Below, one piece after another: positions 26,532-35,049 of a stretch of 64,000 nt of DNA (positions are counted from its first letter, which is position 1; every line of letters starts with the position of its first letter). A program made the position numbers and the translations under genes. Origin of the DNA: DATKCF01 sp035513345 (GTDB taxonomy: Bacteria; Gemmatimonadota; Gemmatimonadetes; Longimicrobiales; RSA9); contig DATKCF010000188.1 in the NCBI GenBank assembly GCA_035513345.1, forward strand, positions 1 through 64,000. Reading direction: 5' to 3'. The notes below the pieces were generated by a model. It worked only from the letters and a program-made list of their open reading frames with translations, was not told the origin of the DNA and did not search any database.

Positions 26532-27154
26532 CCGCGCATCAGTGCGATCATGCGCGTCGCCCGGTCCAGGTCGTCCGGCGTGTTCACGTTCATGAACAGC
26601 CGGGCCGACTCGCCGATGGCTTCGACCTCCGTGATCGGGATCGTCTCGACGCGGACCTGGCGATGGAACCCGATCATGCGGGGATCGCCGCGGTCGATCG
26701 CATCGCGAATCGCGTCGATGCACGTCGTACGATATGCGGCGCACAGCGGCTCGATACCGCGAGGTCCATCGCTGGCCGGTGCAACGAGATCGAAGGCGAC
26801 GTCGGCGGTGGTGTGCTTCACGAGCAGCGCGAGCAGGGCCGGGTCGACGAAAGGCATGTCACAGGCGACGGCGACGATCCACTCGTGCGATCGTTCGCGA
26901 GCCCAGAGCAATGCGGTCAGCACGCCCGCCAGCGGGCCGGCACCGGTCACGACATCCGGCCGTGATTCGAACGGCACCGCAGCAACGATTTGAGCATCGT
27001 TGGCGACCATGATGATGTCCGTTGTTGCACTCGACAGCGACCTCGCCACCCGATCGATGATGCGTTCGCCATCGAGTTCGGCGAGCGCCTTGGGAGCGCC
27101 GAACCGGCTGCTCGCGCCGCCGGCAATGATCGCGCCGAGCGGCAGGCTTCTCAC
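26528..27154 (-). CDS. mobA: Molybdenum cofactor guanylyltransferase
   Basis: MobA attaches GMP to molybdopterin to give the MGD form used by DMSO-reductase-family enzymes such as formate dehydrogenase. The 208-residue protein begins LGAIIAGGASSRFGAPKAL, the nucleotide-binding loop, and has VAVACDMPFVDPALL with the metal-binding Asp. The GTG start overlaps the fdhD stop (GTGA) and the stop overlaps moeA, so the three genes are translationally coupled. Confidence 0.93.
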   Translation of the reverse strand: MRSLPLGAIIAGGASSRFGAPKALAELDGERIIDRVARSLSSATTDIIMVANDAQIVAAVPFESRPDVVTGAGPLAGVLTALLWARERSHEWIVAVACDMPFVDPALLALLVKHTTADVAFDLVAPASDGPRGIEPLCAAYRTTCIDAIRDAIDRGDPRMIGFHRQVRVETIPITEVEAIGESARLFMNVNTPDDLDRATRMIALMRG

Positions 27155-27885
27155 GGCCGGTCGGTGCCTGCGCCCGGAACGAACGTGTGCACCTCACGCG
27201 TGCCGGCGCGTGCCACGAGGGTAAGGCCGGCCACCGCACCGATCGCGAGAGCCAGAGTCGTGGGAATGGACCGGCTTGCGATCCAGCCGACGCCGCTCCT
27301 GGCCGCGGTGAGGGCAATAGGTCCGCTGATCCGGGCTGTCAGCACGATGCCGCGCGTCGAGGTATCGGCGCCATCGAGGAGGGCTGCGCCGGCCGCCTTC
27401 TCGACGGCCGCGTGACGGCTGACGTCGACGGCCGTATAGTCGGTACCAGGCGAGCCGATCATCGCCGCAGCGTGAACGCCACCGCCCGGAAACGACGTGC
27501 TGCAGACGTTGAACAACTGACGCAGCGCCTCGGCCAGAGCAGGATCATCCGGGACGTCGCGGTGGCGAGGGACCGCGAGTGCTTCGGTGTCGCAAGCAAC
27601 GTAGTGCAGGAGGCCGCAACCGTGCTCTTCGCGATGCTGCATCGCGGCTCTCGCTGCTTCGAAGGAGCCTTCGGGAACGCGCGCATCGAGTATCGTGGCC
27701 AGCCTGTCCTCGCGAACGTCCAGCGCGAGCACATCATCACGGGACGCGATGAAACCGTCAGAGAGCATCAGGCCGGCGGCCAGCTCGCGGCCGCGGCCGG
27801 GCGAAGCCGTGCCGTGCGCGATGCGGTCGCCATTCACGACGAGGATCCAGGTCGTTTCGGCTACGGGAATCGGTACGGATCTCAT
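27151..27885 (-). CDS. fdhD: Formate dehydrogenase accessory sulfurtransferase
   Basis: FdhD carries sulfur from a cysteine desulfurase to the molybdenum cofactor of formate dehydrogenase. The 244-residue protein matches the family over its length (GRELAAGLMLSDGFI, STSFPGGGVHAAAMIG, DVSRHAAVEKAAGAALL). The region of the usual CGxC cysteine pair reads HGCGLLHY here, leaving only the first cysteine. A -10-like TATATT lies nine bases before the ATG. No formate dehydrogenase gene is in the window, so the target enzyme must be elsewhere. Confidence 0.88.
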   Translation of the reverse strand: MRSVPIPVAETTWILVVNGDRIAHGTASPGRGRELAAGLMLSDGFIASRDDVLALDVREDRLATILDARVPEGSFEAARAAMQHREEHGCGLLHYVACDTEALAVPRHRDVPDDPALAEALRQLFNVCSTSFPGGGVHAAAMIGSPGTDYTAVDVSRHAAVEKAAGAALLDGADTSTRGIVLTARISGPIALTAARSGVGWIASRSIPTTLALAIGAVAGLTLVARAGTREVHTFVPGAGTDRP

Positions 27886-27894
27886 GCAGCGGGC

Positions 27895-27900
27895 AATATA
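27895..27900 (-). promoter_or_regulatory. -10-like element of fdhD, short or absent leader
   Basis: On the minus strand TATATT is followed by nine bases and then the fdhD ATG, and no ribosome-binding site is present. The -35 is not convincing. If used, it would produce an essentially leaderless mRNA for the fdhD-mobA-moeA unit. Confidence 0.35.
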
Positions 27901-27946
27901 GGGGACCCGGCGTCGGCGTGCGACGGTGCGACATCGTGGGTGGCGC

Positions 27947-28543
27947 TCACTCCGGCATGATCGGCGTGCCGAGGATCCAGGCCTGCAAGGCGGCGAGTCC
28001 GACGTAGACGACGAAGCCGAGGGCAGCGGTCAGTGCCGCGCGTGCGGTGCCCCACTCGCCTTCATCGAAGTCGAGGGCCTGGCGGATCGCGACGACAACG
28101 GCGAAAAGCTTCCACGTAGCTATGCCGTACAGCACGGGTGCGTTGATGGCCGGAAACCAGCTGAGCGCTGCGAGCAGCCCGGGCGCCTGCGCGAAGCCGA
28201 TGGTGCGGAGCAGTTCGCCCCATGTCGCCTTGCCGCGCAGGAGGTTCTGGCCGATGACGAACACAATGGCCGAGATCAGCAGCCATCCGACCATCTCACG
28301 GAGCATCGACGAGGCGACGCCTTCGATACCCGCGTTGGCGCGGCCGATGGCCAGTGATATGCCGGACAGACAAACGACCAGGACGGCCTGCCGAGTTGCC
28401 GACACGTCGGCTTCGACCTCCTCGTAGACACTCGCGTCGAGTCGAGCGGCACCAATGAGGCGCTCGCCGAACGACCGACGGTGCATCGGCTGAGGCGATC
28501 CGCCGGGACCGCGCCCGGGTCCGGGTTCAGGCTGTTTCGTCAT
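27947..28543 (-). CDS. YIP1-family membrane protein
   Basis: 198-residue protein with a Pro/Gly-rich, charged N-terminal tail of about 40 residues followed by five or so membrane spans. GWLLISAIVFVIGQNLL, TIGFAQAPGLLAALSW and LYGIATWKLFAVVVAIRQAL are the YIP1-like features. The function of bacterial YIP1 proteins is unknown. It begins 16 bp after the TupC-like ATPase gene and is probably the last gene of that transport unit. The start at 28543 was chosen because the longer frame adds only arginine-rich out-of-family sequence. Confidence 0.75.
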   Translation of the reverse strand: MTKQPEPGPGRGPGGSPQPMHRRSFGERLIGAARLDASVYEEVEADVSATRQAVLVVCLSGISLAIGRANAGIEGVASSMLREMVGWLLISAIVFVIGQNLLRGKATWGELLRTIGFAQAPGLLAALSWFPAINAPVLYGIATWKLFAVVVAIRQALDFDEGEWGTARAALTAALGFVVYVGLAALQAWILGTPIMPE

Positions 28544-28559
28544 CGTTCCAATCCAGTGT

Positions 28560-29645
28560 TCAGGAAGCCACGAACGCTCGCAATGCTGTCGCCTTGATCC
28601 GCGCAACCGCACTCGCGCCGGGCGTCAGCGCCAGCGTTTCCGCGCTGCGCCGGGTGACGAGGGCGGCCAGCGAGACGTCGCCTTCGAGCCGGACCCGTAC
28701 CAGTGGGCCGGCCGGAACCACCGCGCGGACTCGGACGTCGAATCGGTTGATTGCGCTCGTCACACCGACAGCCGACAGGCTCGCGAGTACGACATCCTCG
28801 GGCCGGTAGGCCACGTGAACCCGCCGGCCGACTCGCACGTGTGGGTCCGTCCCGGCAACAACCACCAGCGCTTCGCCCACGCGGACCGTGACCAGGCCGC
28901 CCTCGTCAGACTCGACAACACCGTCCAGCAACAGCTCGGCCCCTGTCAATGCGGCCGCGAACGGAGTCGCTGGCGAAACGATCACGTCTTCGGGCGTACC
29001 CTCCTGTACGATTGAGCCGGCCTCCATGATCGCGATGCGGTCGGCCAGCCCGAAAGCGTCCGTCGGATCATGCGTGATGAGGATGGCCGCGGCCGCCGAG
29101 TTGCGGACCAGGCGGTCGAGATCCTGACGGAACTCCCGCTTCAGCGTGATGTCGAGGCTGGCGGTCGGTTCGTCGAGCAGAAGAATCTCGGGGCGCGTGG
29201 CCACGGCCCGCGCGAGTGCCACGCGCTGGCGCTCGCCGCCCGAAAGCGTGGCGACATCCTCGTCGGCCATCGCCGCCAGCCCGGTCGAGTCGAGCGCCTC
29301 GCGCACCTGACGCTCGCGATCGCGTGCCTGCACCCGGCGCTGGCGTAGCCCCCAACCCACGTTCCAACCGACAGATCCGGCGAACAGGTACGGCCGCTGG
29401 AACACGGTTCCGAGACGCCGGATCGAAGCCGTGTCGCCGGGCGAGGCGGGGCGGCCATCGAGGAAAACGCGGCCATGGTCGGGCCGTTCGAGCAAGGCCA
29501 GCATTCTGAAAAGCGTCGACTTGCCCGCGCCGTTCGGACCGAGGATCGCGACGACCTCGCCATGCCGGACCTCGATCTCATCGACCGCGACAACGGCGCG
29601 GCCGCCATAGCGCCTGACCAGGCCTTCGCCGCGCAGAATCGGCAT
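28560..29645 (-). CDS. tupC: ABC transporter ATP-binding protein, tungstate/molybdate type
   Basis: ATPase subunit of an importer, 361 residues. Walker A is GPNGAGKST, the signature is LSGGERQR, Walker B is ILLLDEPTASLD and the switch is ITHDPTDA. The C-terminal 110 residues form a TOBE-like regulatory domain of the kind seen in oxyanion importers. Its ATG overlaps the permease stop (TGATG). With the TupB-like permease and nearby mobA, moeA and fdhD, tungstate or molybdate is the likely substrate. Substrate is inferred from the partner and context. Confidence 0.8.
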   Translation of the reverse strand: MPILRGEGLVRRYGGRAVVAVDEIEVRHGEVVAILGPNGAGKSTLFRMLALLERPDHGRVFLDGRPASPGDTASIRRLGTVFQRPYLFAGSVGWNVGWGLRQRRVQARDRERQVREALDSTGLAAMADEDVATLSGGERQRVALARAVATRPEILLLDEPTASLDITLKREFRQDLDRLVRNSAAAAILITHDPTDAFGLADRIAIMEAGSIVQEGTPEDVIVSPATPFAAALTGAELLLDGVVESDEGGLVTVRVGEALVVVAGTDPHVRVGRRVHVAYRPEDVVLASLSAVGVTSAINRFDVRVRAVVPAGPLVRVRLEGDVSLAALVTRRSAETLALTPGASAVARIKATALRAFVAS

Positions 29646-30370
29646 CAGGAGGTGTGTCCGGGGCCGGTCGTCCGCCAGCCGGGCCGGCCCTGCTGCACCG
29701 AGGTCAGGAGCAGGTTCACGGCGAAAGCCGCCGCGAGCAGGAGAATGCCGAGCGCGATCGCGACCGCGAAGTTGCCCCGTCGCGTCTCGAGCACGATCGC
29801 CGTTGTCATGACGCGCGTCTCTCCACGGATGTTGCCGCCCACGAGCAGTACGGCACCGACCTCCGAAATGACGGCGCCGAAGCCGGCAATGATCGCGGCC
29901 ACGACGCCAAGTCTCGCCTCGCGGACGTGGGCCAGGACCGCTCGCCAGCCGGTCGCGCCCAGGCCCCGCGCCTGCAGCCGGACGTCGGCCGGGACAGCCT
30001 GGACGGCGGCAAGCGTGATACCCGCGATGTAGGGCGCGGCCAGAAGTGCCTGCGCCAGGACCATTGCCGACGGCGTGAACAGCATGCGGAACGAGCCGGC
30101 CGGCCCGGCCCGCGAGAGCATCATGTAGACGAAGAGGCCAACGACCACGGGCGGGAGCGCGAAGCCGGTGTGCACGAGCGCTACGACGAAGCGGCGGCCC
30201 GGGAACCGGGTGAGACCTATGCCGATGCCGATCGGCAGTCCGATGGCGAGGCCGACAGCCACGGCGGCACCGGAGACGCGCAGGGAAAGCCAGAGCACTT
30301 CGCGCACATACGGGTCGGCGCCGAAGAGCAGTCTTGCCGCCTCGACCGTGCTATCGAGAAACAGCTCCAT
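29645..30370 (-). CDS. tupB: ABC transporter permease, tungstate (TupB) type
   Basis: 241-residue inner-membrane permease with about six spans. The conserved cytoplasmic loop EVGAVLLVGGNIRGETRVMT followed by TAIVLETRRGNF is characteristic of TupB-type tungstate permeases. It is coupled to the downstream ATPase gene. No substrate-binding protein (TupA) gene is adjacent; the gene just upstream encodes an outer-membrane barrel protein. A binding protein may be encoded elsewhere. Confidence 0.8.
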   Translation of the reverse strand: MELFLDSTVEAARLLFGADPYVREVLWLSLRVSGAAVAVGLAIGLPIGIGIGLTRFPGRRFVVALVHTGFALPPVVVGLFVYMMLSRAGPAGSFRMLFTPSAMVLAQALLAAPYIAGITLAAVQAVPADVRLQARGLGATGWRAVLAHVREARLGVVAAIIAGFGAVISEVGAVLLVGGNIRGETRVMTTAIVLETRRGNFAVAIALGILLLAAAFAVNLLLTSVQQGRPGWRTTGPGHTS

Positions 30371-30406
30371 GGAAAGTGCACCCGCCGCAGGGTCGGCGCG
30401 CCGGCC

Positions 30407-31108
30407 TCAGAAGCGGATGGCGAGGCCGGCGGTCAGGCCGAAGTTCTGGGTCCACTCGTCCGCCGGCAACAGCAGCGCCTGGTCCGCCTTGATCAGGAAG
30501 GCTTCGGGCGTTTCGAGTTTCCAGAGGATGTTGCGGGCGTCGATGCGTAAGGAGTACCGGTCGCCCAGAAAGATCTCGGCGCCACCGCCGAGCATGCCCA
30601 TGAAGCTGGTCCCGAAGTCGACGCGGACGTTGTTGGGCAGGGCTTCGTCGACGGCGCTCGGACTGGCAAGGTCGAGGGCGAACCCCGCGCCGAACAGCGC
30701 GTACGGCTGCAACCCCCGCCACGTCCGCGGCCCCGTCAGATTGAAGCGGATGCCTGCGCTCAGCATGAGCGTGCTGAAGTCGCTGTCGCCGACGATTGCG
30801 CGCGTCGTGTCGCCCGGCACCGTGTCGTATACCGCGCGCAGGCTCGAGAAGTAGCCGACGTCCGCCTCGAGAGCGAACGGACCGCTGCCAACGTTGAGAT
30901 CGTAGCGAACACCGACAACGAGGCCCTTGTCCGGACCGAGGCCAAGGGCGCCCAGGCCCGAAAACAGATAGCCGGCGTAAACGCCGCCCGCCTGGTTCGT
31001 ATCCACGAAACGGTACGGTGAATCAATGTTCTGGGCGGCCCCGTCCGTGGCCGAAGCCGCGACAAGGACCAGGGCCGCGAGCACTGTTGTCAGGAACCGT
31101 GAAGGCAT
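30407..31108 (-). CDS. Outer-membrane beta-barrel protein
   Basis: 233-residue secreted protein with a signal peptide ending near DGAAQN and a C terminus of alternating residues ending in GLAIRF, a typical terminal aromatic for Bam recognition. GLVVGVRYDLNVG, YALFGAGFAL and MGMLGGGAEIFLGDRYSLRI look like barrel strands. I place it among small OMP-beta-brl/OmpA-barrel-like proteins of unknown function. It lies 36 bp upstream of the tungstate-type permease gene in the same direction, so a link to metal-oxyanion passage is possible but speculative. Confidence 0.7.
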   Translation of the reverse strand: MPSRFLTTVLAALVLVAASATDGAAQNIDSPYRFVDTNQAGGVYAGYLFSGLGALGLGPDKGLVVGVRYDLNVGSGPFALEADVGYFSSLRAVYDTVPGDTTRAIVGDSDFSTLMLSAGIRFNLTGPRTWRGLQPYALFGAGFALDLASPSAVDEALPNNVRVDFGTSFMGMLGGGAEIFLGDRYSLRIDARNILWKLETPEAFLIKADQALLLPADEWTQNFGLTAGLAIRF

Positions 31109-31390
31109 TTCGTCGCGTATCCGGCAACCGGTTGATACCCGCCCCTGGACTGCGGGGCGCGGCAAGGTAGGCGGCGCCGTTCGGCGCACGCAAGCGCGAA
31201 CACGTACCCGCTCCGGCCCGTTGACGGTCCCGCCGGGTGCGGTTACTGTGCGTGCAGGCAAGTGTGCCGACACGCCGGCGGCCGCCGTGTCGAACCCTCA
31301 CGGCCGTTCTGGCTCGCCCGGAGTTCCGGATCAGTGGATCGAAGAAGCGCCCGGTGTCCCGGTATGCCAGCCACAGCCAACCGCCCCACC
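31109..31390. other. 282-bp divergent intergenic region
   Basis: The spacing between the outer-membrane protein gene (minus) and the metalloprotease-like gene (plus) must hold both promoters. I find no strong -35/-10 pair in it. If the upstream in-frame ATG at 31364 is used for the plus-strand gene, the region is 27 bp shorter. Confidence 0.3.
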
Positions 31391-33526
31391 ATGCGCAGAT
31401 GGCTGCCTCTCGGACTGTTGTCCGGGCTCTGCTTCGTTTCGTGCACGAAAGACACCACGGCTCCGTCCAGCAGCCCGGTCCGGCTTGCCGTGGTTGAGGG
31501 CGCCGACCAGTTCGTGCTGCCAGGCCAGACCGCGACTGTATTGCTCGGCGTGCAGGCAACGCATCCGACCACAGGCCGGCCCGTGACGGATGTCGAGGTA
31601 ACCTGGCGTGTGGTCGAGGGGTCCGGCGCGGTGCTTTCGCCGACCACCGTGACCACCGACGAGGTCGGTGTGGCAGGCACGGCGGCGCGCGCCGGATCGT
31701 CGAGCGGGACGTATCGCTTCGAAGCGACCGCGCCACGGCTCGTCGGCCAGCCAGCGACGTTCGTTCTCCATGCCGTTGCCGCGCCCGTGATCGACGCGGT
31801 CTCCCCGACCACGGTCACCGGCGGACAGCCTGTCGAGATCCACGGTAGCGGGTTCAGCGGTACCGCAGCGCAGCACAGGATCCTGTTCGGCGGTCTGCGC
31901 GGCACGATCCTCGACGTTTCGCCCACCCGCATCACCGCACGTGCGCCAGACTGCCTGCTGACGCGTCCGACGGATATCCGGGTCACGCTCGGCAACGTGG
32001 TCAGCAACGCGGTCGCGGTCCAGACGACCGCCGGGGTCGTGACACCGATTGCAATCGCTGCGGGACAGAGCGCGACGCTGACCGACCCCGCGCAGCTGGC
32101 CTGCATCGCGATCGACAGCGTACCTGTGGGATCACGCTATCTGCTGGTTACGCAGAATGCCGCGCGCGCGGCATCGGTGGGCATGCGGTACGAGTTGACC
32201 GCAGTCGCCGACCGTGGCATTCCGGTGGAATTCGAGCGCGGCGGCCCCACACTGCATCGGGACGTGGCCTCAGACTTCGAGATGGCGCTGCGGCAACGGG
32301 AGCGCACGTTCGGTCCGGCGGCCGGACCGGGCCAGGGCGACGCCGCGACTGCGGTGTTCGTGGCGGACCCGGCGGTTGGAGACCGGCGGGACTTCAACGT
32401 CCTGACCGCGGGCGGCGGCACTCGCCGGACGAGCGCGACTGTCCGGATGCTGAGCCAGCGCGCAATCGTCTACGTCGACGACGACGCACCGCAGGGCGGC
32501 CTGACCGCGGCCGATCTGTCCTACTTCACGTCCCTCTTCGACGATCCGATCTACCCCACCGATACCGCGGTCTTCGGCGAACCCTCTGATATCGACGGCA
32601 ACGGTCGTGTCATCATCCTGTTCACTCCCGCCGTGAACCAGCTTACCGGTGCGGCCGATGCCGGCTTCATTGCGGGCTACTTTTACGGTTGCGACCTCGT
32701 CACGGCGTCGCGCTGCTCGGCGACCAACCGCGGCGAGATCTTCTACAGCATGGTTCCGGATCCTTCCGGCGAGTTCGGTGCAGCGCGGAGCCGCGACGTT
32801 GTGCGGCTGACGGTGCCCGCAGTGCTCGCGCACGAGTTCCAGCACATGATCAGCTTTTCGCGCAAGGACGACCGCCTGGACGTCCTGTGGCTGTCCGAAG
32901 GACTGGCACACGCGGCTGAGAACCTGGTCGGCGCAGTGCTCGCCCAGCGAGGCGACACGGTTACGGCGACCGAGTTCCGGCGACCCAACTACATCCGCGC
33001 CAGGCTCTATCTCGGCAGGACCGAGCTGACGCCGCTCGTCGCCGAGGATTCACCCGGTACGCTCGAACAGCGCGGCGCCGCCTGGCTGCTCGTCGAGTAC
33101 ATCGCCGGTCACTATGGTGGCGACGTACTGCTCGGACAGCTGACGTCGAGCGCGGAGCTCGGCGCGGACAATATCGAACAAGCGACAGGGTTGCCCTGGA
33201 GCACGGTCTTCGCCGGCTTCTCGACTGCGCTCTGGGCGGATGGCACGCCTGGATTCGACGCCGCTCCGGCCGGAGCAAGTACGTTCGCCAACCTGGATCT
33301 GCGCGACCTGATCGGCTCCCTCGGCGGCGCATTCCCGCTGCGCCCGCCATCCGTCATGTTTCGGGACTTTCAGCTCAGCGCCACACTGCCGGCGGGTGCT
33401 CAGGATTACCTGTTCCTGGACGTGGTCGCTGCAAAGTCAGCATTGCGGTTGGGCTTCACGGGCCTGCTGGGCGGATCGTTCGAAAACACGACACGGCCAC
33501 AACTCACCCTGTTGCGAATCCGCTGA
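31391..33526 (+). CDS. Lipoprotein with Ig-like and IPT/TIG domains and an M30-like metallopeptidase domain
   Basis: 711-residue exported protein (lipobox LCFVSC). After the signal come an Ig-like segment (ADQFVLPGQTATVLLGVQAT, about 30-140), an IPT/TIG-like segment (IDAVSPTTVTGGQPVEIHGS) and a large C-terminal part with LAHEFQHMISF and, 20 or so residues on, WLSEGLAHAAE. This HExxH plus distal Glu arrangement resembles hyicolysin-type M30 peptidases. DDDAPQGGLTAADL precedes the catalytic region. It is probably a surface protease. ATG 31391 gives a compact signal peptide; 31364 is an alternative. Neither has a clear ribosome-binding site. Confidence 0.75.
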   Translation: MRRWLPLGLLSGLCFVSCTKDTTAPSSSPVRLAVVEGADQFVLPGQTATVLLGVQATHPTTGRPVTDVEVTWRVVEGSGAVLSPTTVTTDEVGVAGTAARAGSSSGTYRFEATAPRLVGQPATFVLHAVAAPVIDAVSPTTVTGGQPVEIHGSGFSGTAAQHRILFGGLRGTILDVSPTRITARAPDCLLTRPTDIRVTLGNVVSNAVAVQTTAGVVTPIAIAAGQSATLTDPAQLACIAIDSVPVGSRYLLVTQNAARAASVGMRYELTAVADRGIPVEFERGGPTLHRDVASDFEMALRQRERTFGPAAGPGQGDAATAVFVADPAVGDRRDFNVLTAGGGTRRTSATVRMLSQRAIVYVDDDAPQGGLTAADLSYFTSLFDDPIYPTDTAVFGEPSDIDGNGRVIILFTPAVNQLTGAADAGFIAGYFYGCDLVTASRCSATNRGEIFYSMVPDPSGEFGAARSRDVVRLTVPAVLAHEFQHMISFSRKDDRLDVLWLSEGLAHAAENLVGAVLAQRGDTVTATEFRRPNYIRARLYLGRTELTPLVAEDSPGTLEQRGAAWLLVEYIAGHYGGDVLLGQLTSSAELGADNIEQATGLPWSTVFAGFSTALWADGTPGFDAAPAGASTFANLDLRDLIGSLGGAFPLRPPSVMFRDFQLSATLPAGAQDYLFLDVVAAKSALRLGFTGLLGGSFENTTRPQLTLLRIR

Positions 33527-33563
33527 ATCCTGGGTGGCTCGTCGCCGATGTCCACCAGCGACA

Positions 33564-34514
33564 TCATGGAGCCGGTGATCGCGGCAGCGGACTGGCCGGT
33601 CTGCGCAATCGGACCTGCGCCAGTGTCACGCCCGCAATGATCACGGCCGCGCCCGCCACCTGACCTCCCGACGGCCGCTCCGCGAGCATGGCCCATGCGG
33701 CGGCCAGCGCAATCACTGGCACCAGATTCGAGAATGTCGCGGTCCTCGTGGCTCCGAGGTGGCGCACGCCGTACGACCAGAGCACGTACGCGATGCCAAT
33801 GCTGAACGCACCGGCATATACGACCGCCAACCAGTCGCGCGGCATGACGGCGCCCAGGTCCATTGTGCTCACGTCGCGAGCACCCAGAAGGACGATCGCC
33901 GTAGTGCCGATCCAGAGCGTCCACATCGTGATCGGCAGCGCACCGTACTTCGCGATGAGCGGACGACTCGCGACGCTGTACGATGCCCACGCGAACGTGG
34001 CGACGATCATCAGCGTGTTCCCCAGCACGGTGTCCTCGCCCGCGCGCGCCGCACCGGTGAAGACGACCAGCAGAATGCCGGCCACCGTGGCTGTCGCGCC
34101 GACCCACGTGCGGCCCGAAAGGCGTTCGTGACCGACCGCGGCCGACAGAAGTCCGGTAACGATCGGCGTTCCCGCAAGCAGAACGCTGGCGGTGCCAGCC
34201 CGCGAGTTCTCGAGCCCGAAAATGAAACAGAGCTGATAGACGACGTTGGCCAGCAGACCGAGTGCGGCAATGCGGAACCAGTCGCATCGATCAGGCAGGC
34301 GAACGCCTGTTCGCCGCACCATCGCAAGCGTCACTACCGCGGCCGCGAACGGGAAGCGCAGCGCGTTGAACGCGAGCGGTGTAATGCGCGCGAGCGTGTC
34401 TTTCGCAATGGAGAAATTGAGGGCCCAGATCACCGTCATCGCAAGCAGCGCGATGGTGGCCCGCCAAGTCGGCGATGCGGCCGATTCCTCCACGGGCGCC
34501 AGCTTCGATTCCAT
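33564..34514 (-). CDS. EamA/DMT-family transporter
   Basis: 316-residue membrane protein with ten predicted spans arranged as two EamA repeats. The first repeat includes TVIWALNFSIAKDTL and FIFGLENSRAGTASVLLAGTPI, the second NTLMIVATFAWASYSVASRPL and GVRHLGATRTATFSNLVPVI. Family members export amino acids, nucleobases or other metabolites. Nothing in the context identifies the substrate. It is convergent with the preceding protease-like gene (37 bp apart) and divergent from the next. Confidence 0.88.
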   Translation of the reverse strand: MESKLAPVEESAASPTWRATIALLAMTVIWALNFSIAKDTLARITPLAFNALRFPFAAAVVTLAMVRRTGVRLPDRCDWFRIAALGLLANVVYQLCFIFGLENSRAGTASVLLAGTPIVTGLLSAAVGHERLSGRTWVGATATVAGILLVVFTGAARAGEDTVLGNTLMIVATFAWASYSVASRPLIAKYGALPITMWTLWIGTTAIVLLGARDVSTMDLGAVMPRDWLAVVYAGAFSIGIAYVLWSYGVRHLGATRTATFSNLVPVIALAAAWAMLAERPSGGQVAGAAVIIAGVTLAQVRLRRPASPLPRSPAP

Positions 34515-34640
34515 GGGTCGGGAAAGATCCCGGCCGTCCGGCCCGGCCGCAAGCCAGGGAGACAGGATGAGCTGGCGCAGAACCAGCGACGCGCGTCCTG
34601 CGCGTGCAGGAACTGCCGCGTCGAGCGGCTGGTCTCCGGG

Positions 34641-34670
34641 TTGCGGTCGTGTCGGGATCCGGGATACCTT
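34641..34670 (+). promoter_or_regulatory. Candidate promoter of the Lrp-domain/fabI pair
   Basis: TTGCGG (34641-34646), 18 bp, TACCTT (34665-34670). It lies in the 229-bp divergent gap, with the expected start of transcription about 67 bases before the Lrp-domain ATG. Confidence 0.4.
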
Positions 34671-34743
34671 CGCGCTTCGCCCGCCGGTGAGTCGACTGCC
34701 GTCGCGGGCAATGCACTACCCGTCGAACGCGGAGGGCTTTGCC

Positions 34744-35019
34744 ATGGTCGCTGCGGTGGTTCTGATCCGGGCGGACCGCGAGAATATCCCGGCCACCGCG
34801 AGGGCGGTCGCGGACATCCAGGGGGTCGCCGAAGTCTACTCCGTGTCCGGCGACTGGGACCTCGTCGCGATCGTTCGTGTTCCCGAGTGGGAGCAGATCG
34901 CGGATGTCGTCACGAAGAAACTCGCGAAGGTTCAGGGGCTGGGCCGGACCACCACGCTGGTCTCATTCCGTGTCTACTCGCGCAAGGATCTCGACAGCGC
35001 GTTCGACATGTTCGAGTGA
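34744..35019 (+). CDS. Stand-alone Lrp/AsnC ligand-binding (RAM) domain protein
   Basis: 91-residue protein consisting only of the alpha-beta RAM domain of Lrp/AsnC regulators: VAAVVLIRADRENIPATARA, the effector-contact turn SVSGDWDLVAIVRV and a C-terminal strand. There is no HTH. Such proteins can bind amino acids and hetero-oligomerise with full-length Lrp proteins. ATG 34744 has GGAGG eight bases upstream. It is 30 bp before fabI and likely in the same operon, hinting at amino-acid-dependent tuning, but this is inference. Confidence 0.85.
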   Translation: MVAAVVLIRADRENIPATARAVADIQGVAEVYSVSGDWDLVAIVRVPEWEQIADVVTKKLAKVQGLGRTTTLVSFRVYSRKDLDSAFDMFE

Positions 35020-35049
35020 ACGGCATTGCCTGATCCACGAAAGGAATCC

